A stretch of 64,000 nucleotides of DNA from Melieria omissa. Taxonomy: Eukaryota > Arthropoda > Insecta > Diptera > Ulidiidae. Of the stretch, positions 47,940 through 60,410 are shown piece after piece; the first letter of the stretch is position 1; the number at the start of each line of letters is the position of its first letter. The stretch is from positions 9,671,574 to 9,735,573 of the forward strand of contig OZ020267.1 of assembly GCA_963971225.1 (NCBI GenBank), given 5' to 3'. The notes beneath the pieces are model-generated. The model had not been told where the DNA came from, ran no database searches, and was given only the letters and a program-made list of their open reading frames with translations. The translations under genes and the position numbers were made by a program.

Positions 47940-48545
47940 TTCACCTTTGAAAACCTTATGATAAAAACAATTAATTGTTGAAACTTATAAAATGACATCA
48001 ACTAATTGTTGAAAACTATATATTGGCACAAATTAATTGATGAGAACTATACAATTATAAAAAAATCATTGATAAAACTACATAATGGCACCGACTAATT
48101 GGTGAAAACTCTCTATTGACACCAATTAATTGGTAAAATCTTTGTAACTACACCTAGTTGTCAATGAAAATTGTATAATAAAAACAATTAATTGTTAAAA
48201 TTATATAATGACTTAAATTAATTGATAAAAACTCTATAGATACACTAATTAATTGATTACAACTATATCACGATAAGAAATATTTGGTAAAAACTTTATA
48301 ATGGCACCAACTTATTGATGAAAACTCTATATTTACACAAATTAAATGGTGAAAACTCGGTACTGGCACTTAATTTTTAATGAAAACTTTATAATGAAAA
48401 CAATTAGCTGGTCAAAACTATATAATGACACCAATTAATTGATAAAAACTGTATATTTCTGCTAATTAATTGATTAATTATATATAATAAGATCAATAAT
48501 TTGGTGAAAACTATACAAAAGGTACAACTTATTGATTACATGTAA
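47940..48545. repeat. AT-rich tandem array, ~40-bp unit, about fifteen copies
   Basis: Diverged units of the form 'caattaattg(g/t)tgaaaact' plus 'atataatggcac' repeat throughout. Strongly decayed. Possibly related in inverted orientation to 50905-51400. Confidence 0.88.
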
Positions 48546-50370
48546 TGCATAGAGCCTGAAAAACACCAATGCGAAAACTGTTTTAAATATATAAAATTCA
48601 ATTTGTATACAAATAACATCACATAATAGTCCAATTAACACTATAAACAGGATGATTGATGCTCAAAGTTTTGTTTAAGTACCTGTTTCAAGTGATTATA
48701 AGCCAAATTGAATAACTTAATTACAGCCTCACACTCCACATTTAAACAACAGTGAGCAATTTTCCTGTACTACCAGCTCAAAGTCAACAACACACACACA
48801 CAGAAATTCATGTGGAGTGCAGCTGTACCGAAGAAATCAAATCAAACTCGACCCGCTTGAGTAATTTTTTCGGTTCATTGCTGCTTACAATTTCTGTTCA
48901 GTTACCCCGCCCGCTTTTTTCGCTCATTCGGCTGGCTGCTGCTTGCATTAGTCTTAATTTAATTAACTGAAATCGTAGAACAATAACAATGCACTGAAGA
49001 ATTAAAATCTTGCCAGTGAAATTGTCGCCGGCGGACGTCTTTGCTTTCCACACGCCGCTGGCCGCACAGTCAATCGAGTGTGCAATTTCCGCCCCCGCGC
49101 TGCTCGTTACACTTTGTGGCAGTTGAGTTTTCAACGCCAAAGCGCAGCTGTGTGTATGTGTGTGTGTGTGTGTGTGCGTGTTGTGGGAGCATCGAACAGG
49201 CACCGAACGAAGCAAGACGGACGGACAGACGGACAGCAAATGTTACTGGAAGCGTACAAAATTATTGTCGCGCCGAATTGACCCCATTTTAAAATTATTG
49301 TTATTGATTTTTTGTTGCTTTGTTGTTATTTTCATTGGTTGCTTCTGGTTGCTGTTGTACACGTTGTTGTTGTTGTTGTTGTTGTTAAGAGTAAATCAGC
49401 GGCATTAATTTTAATACTGCACAGAGTAAACATTAAAGCAACAAAGACAAAAAACAACAAAAAAATGCTGAATCAAATTACTTCAAGTTGACTGTGCGTA
49501 ATTGTAGTGGTTGTTGTTGTTATAATTATTGTTGTTGTTGTTGTGGTAGCACTTTGCCATTGTTTTGTGGGTGTTTAACGGCGTTGTTTGTTTATGGATG
49601 TTTATGTTAATATTACAGCAACACCAGCAAAATGCATTGCAACTAGTCAACAATGAACAACAGCAGCAAACAACAACAACAAAACATACATTTTTACTAA
49701 AAAGTGCAAGCAATAATTGTCGCTGGAGAGTAATGCAGGGTCGCAAAGTGCCACACTCGCTTACACACGGCGCAGACATGGAGGCCAGCAATCGTGTGGC
49801 AACACGGCGACGACGACGACAGCGGTCACAGTGGTGGCACAATTCGATTTTGTGTGACGCGTGGGCTGCGTGTGACGCGATGCCGTCAACGCGTTCACGC
49901 CTTACGGGTTAAGCGAGTCGTCGTAAAGTCAATGAAATTCGCATGCTTCATATACTTTTTCTGAAACGTAGTTAAAGCTCAAAGTCACTGAGGAATTCCA
50001 TAAAGCACGGCGCACTCGCACACACACACACAACATGCGCAGCATCGACCACAATATAGTAGACCCCGGCTGTTTGTTTATGGTATTTGCGGGATCATAA
50101 AAAAAACAACAAAGCCAACAACTGGCAACGACTTCAACTTGACAGCAGTGGCGTGTGTGCGGTTTCAAGTGTTTTCGAAATTCACTCAAAGTCATTTTTG
50201 ATAAATCAGACGCTGCTCGTTTCAGGCCAATTTCATTATTTAAAAAACAAATTCAAAGCGCAAAAGTTGAGTTTACTTCTTTGAGATGTGTTGAAAATAG
50301 TAAAAAAAAACTAAATTTAAAATTTCGAAATTTGATCGGCTAAATTTGATGCAATTACTTTATTATTTCC
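48546..50370. other. Noncoding stretch with TG and GTT microsatellites
   Basis: TG run about 49149-49180; GTT runs about 49362-49388 and 49510-49545. No gene was recognised. Confidence 0.45.
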
Positions 50371-50374
50371 TAAT

Positions 50375-50900
50375 GCAATTTCAACTTTTCTGACACTTAT
50401 TTTCGGTTTTCTGAGTCTTAATGAAGCTTTCACTTTTCCCACACTTATTTTCAGTTTTCTAGGTCTAAATGCAACTTTAACTTTTCTGACACTAATTTTT
50501 GGTTTGCTGTCATAAAAGAAGTAAAAATTCAGACATTTTTAGCTTGAATTTTTCTGACATTTATTTTCGGTTTTCTGAGTCTGAATGAAGCTTTCACTTT
50601 TCCCACAATAAATTCTAGTTTTCTGGGTCTAAATGCAACTTCAAATTTTCTGACACTAATTTTCGGTTTGCTGTCATAAAAGAAACAGAAATTTGTTTAC
50701 TAGAAATTTTAAGCTTGAACTTTTCTGATACTTATTTTTGGTTTTGTGAATCTGAATGCCATTTTAACTTTTCTGACTAATGTTTGTGTTTATGGTTGCT
50801 GCACCCAACATCACCTTTCCTGACTCTATGTTGACTTTTATTTTACTGAATACAGCTTCTACTTGTCTCACATTTTTTGGTTTTCTGACCCTAAATTCAA
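50375..50900. repeat. Higher-order tandem array, ~165-bp period
   Basis: Short related blocks ('cttttctgacac', 'tattttcggttttctg', 'atgaagctttcacttttccc') recur. The larger pattern repeats at ~165 bp: 'atgaagctttcac' at 50421 and 50585, and 'tttgctgtcataaaagaa' in successive units. Confidence 0.85.
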
Positions 50901-50904
50901 TTTT

Positions 50905-51400
50905 AATTAATTTCATTTAATTAATTTAATTTAATTTAATTCATAAATTAATTGGTTTCATTCAATAGTTTAAACTAATGAATTGATCTCATTTTAGAGT
51001 TTTCGCCAACTAATTGGTTTTATTAACTGAATTGATATATTTAATTTAGTTAATTTAATTTAGTTAATTTGTTTAAAATTGATTTAATTCACCAATTGAT
51101 TGGCTTTACTCAATAATAGTTTTAACTAATTAATTGATTTTATTCTACAGTTGTGATTAATTAGTTGGTGCCAATAACTGAATTAATTGATTTGAGTTAA
51201 TTGAATTTAATTAAATTATTTTAATTGCGCTTGCCAATTAATTGGCTCTTTTAAATAGTCTTCACCAATGAAATGAATGAATTCTAACTGAATTAAATAA
51301 TTCTAATGAATTTTCATTGTAATTATACATTTAATTCATAATGTAATTGTTAATTGCTTTTGTTAGTTAATTTTAAATTAAATAATTTCATATATATCTG
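50905..51400. repeat. AT-rich repeat region, 'aattaattgg' motifs
   Basis: Irregular repeats such as 'ttaattggtttcattcaata', 'ccaactaattggttttatt' and 'accaatt' recur. Read in reverse complement they resemble the ~40-bp array at 47940-48545. Confidence 0.65.
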
Positions 51401-52900
51401 TTTCAAAGCCATTAGTGTTCGCACAGCTCATCTCTTCGAACTGTAATCTGCTTTCGTGCCCGAGACGCTGCTGTCTGTCGATCGGTTTTAGTTGTGACTT
51501 GTCTTGCAACTAATTGATTTAAACAACTACTTCCGCTGCTCCCTGTCACCGAATTTTCAGTCTCAATTGTTTTCTCTCGGTTTTCATGTTAATTTACTTA
51601 AATTTTTCTTCGGCTCCGACTCGACTCAATTCACTCAACCGTCCCGCGGCGCAAATGTCAACGTCTTTTCAGCGCGTCAGCCGCACAATGCGAAGCTGCA
51701 TTACGTGATGCTAATGGCTCTAATGACGCTATACAAAATCAATCAAATGCTCTGCTCTTAAAATGTTTTTGTTTGTTGCTGTTGTTGTTGTTGTCATTGT
51801 CATTATTTTCTTTAAATTGCTTTGTGACTTTTTTAAATGTACTTTTATTTACTTGTTCGTTTGTTTTTTGTGTTATTCTGAATTGGAAATTGAAATGATG
51901 GATGGAGCAAGCCTTGAAAGTCGCCTTATTAGTCGCGGCGTTGTACAACTTGTAGGGTAGCAGTCGCTAGGCATTGACATTAATAGCGCACCGATGACTT
52001 AATTTGTTGAGACGACTGTTAGGTGCACCGTTTGCTCGATACGGTGGCTCGTCCGTCCGGTCGGCACATGCGGCGGTTCATTTGTTTATTAAAGCGTAGT
52101 GCTGCGAGTGCGGGGCAAAAAAAATCTGTATGGAAATAATAACACCCACGCTATGCTTTTCGCGCCGTCTCCAGCTCGTTGAGCCGCTCTACGGCTTTGG
52201 ACTGCATCATAGGGGCGTTATGACTGTTAGGAAACTAATTAATGTGGAAGTGATTTTCATTAATTTTCACTGCAATTAGCGTTCAATGTGGCAGCAGCGC
52301 GATGCCAAGTAGGTCGCTTTTTGGCCTTTGAGTTGTTGTTGTGATTGTTAAGTTTGGTTGCGAAACTGTGTTCGCGGCCTGCTGTCGCATTTATGACGTC
52401 AGTGGCACCAGCACCGAATGCTGGAAATGGCTGCTTTATGGCTTTGCCGCCCCAAAACCAAGTTGTCATTACATATGGTGGCCCTTCATGTATTTGTCTC
52501 TCTAGCTGTGTTTACTTGACTGTCTGGCATTTTTCACCAAATTGATTTCTGTTTCTGTGATTTATTTGGGTAATTTTCTTATTTCAATGTGTATTTGGTG
52601 TTGAGCGATGTCGTCATTGCGCTGCTTGGCGTTGAATGTGGCAAGTGTTTGTACTTGCCACATGCATTGAACTGAGGAAACCACATGTTTGCTTTCCAAA
52701 TATTGTACAACTATTTATATTTCTTAGGGTGTGTGATGGGTGTGGCAGTGGACTTATAGGTTTGTTTATTTTCTGGCGCAAACTTTTAATTTTTCAGTTA
52801 TTTTAGTTTTTTGTTGGTACTTAGTGCAATTTTTTGTGACTTGTCTGAGTGACACCATGACATCTAGTTCCTAGTTTTTGAGTTTGATTAAAAAATTTAA
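51401..52900. other. Noncoding stretch
   Basis: No gene is evident. GC rises near 51600-51720 and 51950-52210 without clear exon signals. Confidence 0.4.
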
Positions 52901-52902
52901 TA

Positions 52903-53640
52903 GACCTATTCACAACGTTGTGCATCGGTCTTGCATAGTTTTGCACTTGCAAATTGGCGTAGAATATTTTTACTTTACACTAACAAAATACACAGAGATA
53001 CATTTGCTACACTCTTGTGTAAATATGCGACACTTTGAACCCACAAGCCTTATTCACAAAGTTGTGCAACGGTCTTGCATAGTTTTGCATTGTTTTACAT
53101 TTGCAAATTTGTGTAGAATATTTTTACTTTACACTAACAAAATACAGTGAGATGCATTTGCTACACTCTTGCAAATATGCAACACTTAGAACCCATAAGT
53201 CTTATTCATAATGTTTTGCAACGGTCTTGCATCGTTTTGCATTTGCAAATTGAGTAGAATATTTTTACTTTACATTAACAAAATACGTAGAAATGCATTT
53301 GCAACACTCTTGTAAATATGCAACACTTAGAACCCATAGGCCTTATTTACAATGTTGTGCAAACGGTTTTGCATCGTTTTGCATTTGCAAATTGGTGTGG
53401 AATATTTTTACTTTACACTAATAAAATACACAGAGATGCATTTGCTACACTCTGGTAAATATACAACACGTAGAACCCATAAGTCTTATTCACAATGTTT
53501 TGCAACGGTCTTTCAGCGTTTTGCATTTGCAAATTAGTGTAGAATGGTTTTACTTTACACTAAGAAAATACACAGAGATGCATTTCCTACACTCTTGTAA
53601 GTATGCAACACTTAGAATTCATAGGTTATATTTACTGTGC
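52903..53640. repeat. Tandem array, ~146-bp unit, five copies
   Basis: The marker 'cttattcacaatgttgtgca' and variants begins units at about 52905, 53048, 53200, 53341, 53484 and 53634, giving steps of 143-152 bp. Units share 'ttttgcatttgcaaatt' and 'agaatatttttactttacac'. Confidence 0.93.
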
Positions 53641-55440
53641 AAGTGCAACATCGAATTGCAATACTGACAGCTGTTGGAAAGAGAAGCAAAAGGTGAAAAA
53701 CAAAACTTAAAACATGGAAAAGAAAGACTTTTACTTATCGGGATAAACCAACTAAAAAGTGCAAAACAATGCAATCAAAAAAATTATGTGTAAGAAGCTT
53801 CGCATACAGAAGTAAAGTAAATCATTGGTAGCTTCTTAGCAAAAACTTTGCTTCGAGGGCTGCTGGGAATTTCATAATTTGCTACAAGCATTGCAAACTA
53901 AACAGAAAAAGACAGTTCATAGTTGATGGTAAATGTTTGCTATAGCAATTTTTTGCAATCTCAAGTGCACAGGATTGTCAAAAGGACTAAGAAAAAAATT
54001 TCAATCTTTTACATGAAATTTTTTTAGAATATAGAAAGTGAGTCAAGAGTTAGTCTCAGAGTTCTTTCGCGAGCTCAAACTTTGCAAACTCAAAAAATCG
54101 TTAATGAATGAATAAGTTTCTGTCATCTCGAAATGTCTCCTGGCAAAAGTTGTTAATTAAAATAAGCGCCAACATTTTTCGGTCGCTCGCTTTTCCGCCC
54201 AAAGATTAGCAAACGTCTGCTCGTCGCCGCTCCATTCCACTTCAGTCCAGCACTAATGAGTTAAATGGATTAAAAAAATATTCGCAATTGCCCGTTTCGG
54301 GTGTCTGGTTTTTCGAATGTCGCCGCATTTGCTGTGATTTATGAACATTGATTTCAGCTTTCGGCTTTCGGTAAGCGTCTGGCCATTTGCTACGCTCCAC
54401 ATCCACAACAGCAACAACGCATTATTCTACAGAAATAATGCCGTTCTCCCCCGTTTCGACATCGGCGCACAATTTTTTTCAATTTTTATGTTGCAAGTGT
54501 ATAGTAGACTTTTTCAAGAACACAAGTTCGCCGTTAAATTATTACAGTTGCAATCTAGGCCGCATGTGTGTGTGCGTCTGCGTTGGCCATACATATGTGT
54601 GTGTGTGTGTGTGGTTGTGTTTTGTTTTATGTTTTTAACTATGAAAATTTTAATTAGTAATATTGCAATTTATGCTGTTTCCTCCTGTCGAAGCGTGCAA
54701 AAATTTCTGCGTTTTGCCATTTAACTGCGCCATGCCAGACGTGTTGCTGCAGTTGTTGCCACTGCTCGACGCATTGTTGTTGTAGTTTTTACTGCATGTT
54801 CTCGAACGGCAGCTGCGGCGTTCGATGTTTGTGTCTGTCTGTGCATTTATTTCTTTTTTTCTAAAATGTTAGCACTCCAGATATTTTCATATAATTTATT
54901 TGTGTTTTGAGTTGTTGTTGCTGAATTGTTATTGTTGTTATTTAGGAATGTTTCTATGCTGCGCATTTAACCTAATTAATTTTTATGGCATTTGTGCAAC
55001 AATTGTACATTGGTTTGTTGCTGCAAATTCTAGCACTTTCCTTGTTTCGTGGCGTTTAGAAATTTATTTGAATTGGCTGGCGAGCGTAAATTTTTTTGAA
55101 TGAGATTTTGCTGTAATGCTTTCGATTAGTTTGCAACATTGAAATATGAATTATGACAAAAACAAAAATATAAAAAAAAACTACGCAGTTGAAACCGAAT
55201 AAACTGTATGGAATACTTTTTGTGTCATTTGATGTTCGGTTTGTTGGATTTGGATTATGTCATCGAAGTAGGTGGAGACTTGTTTGTCTCCTGAGAATGA
55301 TTAGTGAACCTTTTTGTGTTAAAATGAGGTAAATTCACTTATTTAAAGTTAAATTTTGCGGTAATTAAAGTTGCTTATGATTTTAGTTTTATTTTGTTTA
55401 ATTTCAGTTTAGATGTGCAAAGACTAACAGCCAAATTTGG
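53641..55440. other. Noncoding stretch with TG microsatellites
   Basis: TG runs lie near 54565-54615. No gene or family was recognised. Confidence 0.45.
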
Positions 55441-55479
55441 CCAACCTTAAACTTCTGTGGTTATAGAGAACTTCTCTCA

Positions 55480-55745
55480 CTGAACAGGGACCAAATGAGA
55501 ATCATGATGGATGCTCTGGCGGACCACTGTGTAGTTTCCACTCATGCAAGAATGTTGAGTTTGACTTCTTATGACTTCTGTCTCAGCTGTATGGATGAGG
55601 AAAAGTAGGAAACTGAATTTACCTTCTTTGGTCTTGTCTTGCATTATCTAGAAGAAGAAAGTGTCACCTTGGCAATTTTGTTTTGTAAATCTAGAACAGA
55701 TTTATCTGATAGGATTATTCACCGTCTACTAGGCTCCTTAAGAAA
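55480..55745 (+). pseudogene. LINE C-terminal fragment
   Basis: Plus-strand translation LNRDQMRIMMDALADHCVVS, THARMLSLTSYDFCLSCMDE, EK-stop resembles the 'LTGHCxLxxHAxRLGLxxxDxCRxCxEE' C-terminus of fly LINEs, with a premature stop. Same type as 3492-3600. Confidence 0.65.
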
Positions 55746-56104
55746 TTGAAACTAATTCAATGAGTGAGCGTATTTCAACTCAATTGATTGTGAGCTTTTA
55801 TGACTTGAATGAGCTCCGCTTTGAAGCAACCACTCCTACCTTTCTACCTCGTTTAATTTCAGTTGCATTCTCCTAAAAATTTAACAGACCATAAAGCTGT
55901 TAAAAAATGCAATCAATACTCTGTCTAACGATTCAAGTTCACTGTTGCGTAATTCAACTCAACAACAACTCTGAGTTAGACTGAGAACAATGAACATTTC
56001 AATGGATGTGACACTAATGATTTCAACCACAGACACTTTAACTGCCAGTAATAATTTTTCTCATATTTCTAATAGTGGCGCTTGTCTATAAATTTGTTGT
56101 TGGA

Positions 56105-57560
56105 GATGTGCAATTTGTCAATAAATTGAAAAACTATTAGAAATATTTATGACTTCTAAAGTTCATGTTTTCTATTGGTTTGTGAATGAAAGAGACAGTA
56201 ATGTTCACAAGAAGACGCTTTCATTACCAATAATTCTTTATAAAATTTATAGTGATGGGTTCCATTAGAACTTTGTATTAGAGATGTGCAATTGCCGATA
56301 AATTTGGAAAATTATGTCATCAATAAATACAAAGTTTTCTTTTTCTGTTCAAACTTGCTTATATTTCAATAAAAAAAGTTTGGAGCCTTACACTTTGAAA
56401 ATGCTGATCCGATAAATTCGGATGATTCCGATAAATTTGGAAAATGATGTCATAAAAATTCTGATGAATAAAAAATTTGTTTTTAAGTTGAAATTTACTT
56501 TAATAAAAAAAGTTTGGAGCCTTACAATTTATAACCTACACTTTAAGAAAGAGAAAAGAGTACTTTGAGAGATGTGCAATTTCCGATAAATTTGGAAAAT
56601 AAAGTTATAAAGATTCCAATAAATTAAAAGTTTTCTTCTTAAGTTGTCTTTTTAAGTTAAAAAGTTTAGAGCCTTACAACTTACAACCTACATTTTTAGA
56701 GGGAGAGAGAGAAAAGTACTTAAAGAGATGTGCAATTTCCGATAAATTTGGAAAATATTGTTATGAAAATTCCAATAAATAAAAAGTTATAGTTTTATGT
56801 TCAAACTTGCTTGTATTTGAATGAAAAGGAGTTGAGAGCCTTACAACTCACAACTTACACTTCGAGAGAGAGAGAGAGTAGATTACTTTAAGAGATGTGC
56901 AATTTCCGATAAATTTGAAAAATATTGTTATGAAAATTCCAATAAATAAAAAGCTTTCTTCTTATGTTCAAACTTCCTCATATTTCAATAAAACGAAGTT
57001 TGGATCCTTATAACTTAGAACTTACACATAGAGTGAAAGAGAGAGAAGACTACTTCTAGAGATGTGCAATTTCCAATAAATTTGGAAAATAATGTTATGA
57101 AAATTCCAATAAATGAAAAGTTTTCTATTCAAGTTCAAACTTTTTTATATTTCAATGAAAAGTTATCTTTTAAAGTTTAGACTTTTTTTATATTTCAATG
57201 AAAAGGAGTTCAGAGCCTTACAACTCACAACCTACACTATGAGAGAGATGTATAATTTCCGATAAATTTTTAAAGTAATATTATGAAAAGGCCAACTAAT
57301 TAAAAGTTTTCTTTTTAAGTTCAACTTTGTTTACATTTCAATAAAAAAAATTGTGGAGCCTTACAACTTAGAACCTACACTTAGAGAGAGAGAGAGAGAG
57401 AAGAGTACTTTGAGTGATGTGCGGTTTCCGATAAATTTGGAAAATATTGTTACGAAAAATCCAATAAATAAAACGGTTTCTTTTAAAGTTAAAACTTGCT
57501 TATATTTCAATTTAAAGGAGTTTGGAACCTTATAACTTACAACTTAAACTTACAAGTTCT
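56105..57560. repeat. Tandem array, ~167-bp unit, about nine copies
   Basis: The marker 'gatgtgcaatttccgataaa' and variants occurs at 56105, 56283, 56571, 56727, 56894, 57061, 57247 and 57416; the 288-bp gap holds a decayed unit near 56420. Units end in GA-rich 'gagagagagag' tracts and share 'ggagccttacaact'. Confidence 0.93.
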
Positions 57561-59760
57561 TACTTACAGCTACTTGTAGAAAATGAGTTAACTATTAGAA
57601 TGACACAATTTTCAATGCCCCATCTCAAACTAATAGCTGGACCCACTATCTTCTATACCTTCTGGCACGTTTCCTGTTGATGAAAAGGTTTTCCCTTGAG
57701 AAAACATGGCTCCTACACTTCAAAATTGCCTTCAGTGTTCTTTAAACAAAAACGTATCATTGAGAACTGGAGCGTTAGCGAAAGAAAGAACATCAATAAC
57801 AGTTTTGAAGAGTTTAGTTAGTTATTTGAAGTTGTGAAGAGAAATCCGACTGGATCCGCCAATGGAAATTAGTGCTTTAACGCAATTTTTATGTCATAAA
57901 GAGCAAATATCAAAAAGGGGTAAAGTATTGGATTGTCTAGAGTTATATCCATTTAGTTTTCTTCAGAAAGGAGTCAGTTTTGTTTGTCTCAGAGCTTGCA
58001 AGTTTACTTAGATTTGTGAGTAGTTTTTAACCCACCATGTCTGGACCATAGTTTAGATCACTTTTGAAATTTGCGAAATCAATTGCTTTTCGTTTTTTAA
58101 GATTTGTTTTTGACTTGTTTTGAGAACGTTTTTCTTGGTCGAAAAAAAATTTCCAAATTGTCTCAACTGTTTCCACTCTCAGCTGCATAGATTGTCCTTA
58201 AAATCCCACTAATCTCTTGTCATAAAATATTATCGCTGCCTGCTTTGTCCTTCGACGATGTGTTGCGTCTGCCACTTGCTGCAGTCAAAGCGCCGCTTTT
58301 ATCATATTTTCAATGATCTTTATTGCAAATTAGTCTCAGTAACGAACAACACAAGTGCTGCTCAACTTTCTTTCGCCCCCTCTCACACACTCTCACACAT
58401 TTCTATACGCAATAACATTAAATATTATGCGCGGCCAACAACATTTTACAAATCGCTAATACTTTACTAAAAACTTTGCTGAGTTTTTTTGTTGCATTTT
58501 TTAGTCAAAACTTTTGTATGCCACACACTTCAGCCGTGAGCAGCATATGGACCACCAGTCGAGAGAGCAACGGCAGGAGCACATTTTTATAGACAATTTA
58601 TACGCCACTTAGTATCGATAAAGCGGGGGGAAAACGTACGTCTCTGCTGTTGGCGTCTGCTGTCAGCCATAGAAATTTTGCCAATTTTGCAAACTATTTT
58701 GCAGCAAGCAGTGTTGTTCCGCTGCGCAAATCTGTTGTGTGTCAGCAACAAAGCGCCGGAAGTTTTGCCAGTGTCAGCGTGACTGCAGCAAGTTGTTGTT
58801 GTTATTACTCCTGCTGGGTGGGAAGCGTTCGTCAGCGTGGCTGCTGCTGCTGCCGCCGCCGGTGAATCCTATCAGCGTAATACTTTAAGCTTTATTTTAT
58901 TACGGCCATTATTGGTTGTGCGATGAGATACTTAGCGCGTGTAAGAAGCGTTCTGCGTTTGGTTTTTTTTACATCGACACAGACGCTGCCAGTCTGCCAA
59001 CGGTTCAAAGTGTACGATTTCATTTTTTCTTGTGTCTGTTACCATTTCGTTGTTTGGTTGGGGGTTTTAGTTTTTTTATTTTTTTGTTTTATTTTTTTTG
59101 GTTTACCGTCGCTCGTTGATGTTGTCGTCACAGTCATTCAGTGGTCATTAAACTAAGAACAGTTTTTCAATTTTCTACACGAATTTCATTGGAATTTTTT
59201 GGGGGTAGAAGTGGGCGTTTATGTTGCACGCTGATTGGCAGCTTGTTGCATTTTCTTCGTTGTCGTGTAATAGAATTTAATAAGTTGTTGTTTGGTGAAA
59301 TAAGTATGAGAAGTTTGGGCTATTAAGCGTTGAGGTGGCGGAGTTCAATAAATAGTAATGCAGTCCTTTGGTTAGGGTAAAAGTGGTTGGTTAGAGCGGC
59401 TGTCAACAGAATTTTTGGAATTGATAGAATTTTTAGAAGCAGTTACGTTCAGGGATTGTTCAAATAACGATAGTTTCAGAGATATGTAGATAGATACAGC
59501 TTAGTCTTTGCAGAAGGTGGAAATCTTCATAGATACTTATGAACCTGTGTCCGTAAGCATGCATTCTAACCGCCTGAAACCTCTTAGTTATTATAGTGAT
59601 GTGTGATTGTTCAGAGAGTGAGTGTGTGAGAGTGAGTCCATTTCTGTAGTCGTGTTCCTTGTTGGTTATTCAAAGGTCGGCCGTAATTAAGGATCTCTCT
59701 CTTTCTCTCTCTCTTTTTAGCTATATCACTCTTTATCTTTTAAGTAATGTTCCAAAGGTT
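57561..59760. other. Noncoding stretch, GC-rich around 58.6-58.9 kb
   Basis: No gene was recognised. A CpG-containing patch at 58630-58870 follows a TATCGATA palindrome; pyrimidine-rich DNA lies near 59695-59720. Confidence 0.4.
58613..58620. promoter_or_regulatory. DRE-like TATCGATA motif
   Basis: Exact match to the palindromic DNA-replication-related element bound by DREF at fly housekeeping promoters. It lies at the edge of a GC-rich patch. An 8-base match can easily occur by chance in 64 kb, and no gene follows clearly. Confidence 0.25.
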
Positions 59761-59764
59761 ATTA

Positions 59765-60410
59765 GTCTTGATCCAAAGACTATTAGTTATGGTCCCAATG
59801 CCACAAAAGTTTGTTTGACGAAGTCTTGATGTGCGTGATCTTTGATCCAAAGGTCCTCACTCACGAATTGGTCAGACAAAACTTTGATGTGTTGGATCCT
59901 TGACCCAAGGGTTTTTATTCACAAGTTGGCCAGACAAAGCCTTAATGTGTTGGATCCTTGATCCAAAAGTCCTCACTCACAAGTTGGCCAGACAAAGCCT
60001 TCATGTGTTGGATCCTTGACCCAAGGGTTTTTATTCACAAGTTGGTCAGACAAAGCCTTAATGTGCTGGATCCTTGATCCAAAGGTCCTCACTCACAAGT
60101 TGGCCAGACAAAGCCTTGATGTGTTGGATCCTTGATCCAAGGGTCCTCACTCACGAGTTGGTCTGACGAAGTCTTGATATGTTGAATCTTTGATCCAAAG
60201 AACCTCACTCACAAGTTGCTCAGACAAAACCTTCATGTGTTGGATACTTGATCCAAAGGTCCTTACGCACGAGTTGGTCTGACGAAGTCTTGATATGTTG
60301 AATCTTTCATCCAAAGAACCTCACTCACAAGTTGCTCAGACAAAACCTTCATGTGTTGGGTCCTTGACCCAAGGGTTTTTATTCACAAGTTGGTCATACA
60401 AAGTTCTGTT
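59765..60410. repeat. Tandem array, ~59-bp unit, about ten copies
   Basis: Units contain 'gttggatccttgatccaa', 'cctcactcacaagttgg' and 'cagacaaagcctt', with steps of about 58-60 bp. A 118-bp dimer (from about 60161 and 60278) is duplicated almost exactly. Confidence 0.93.
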
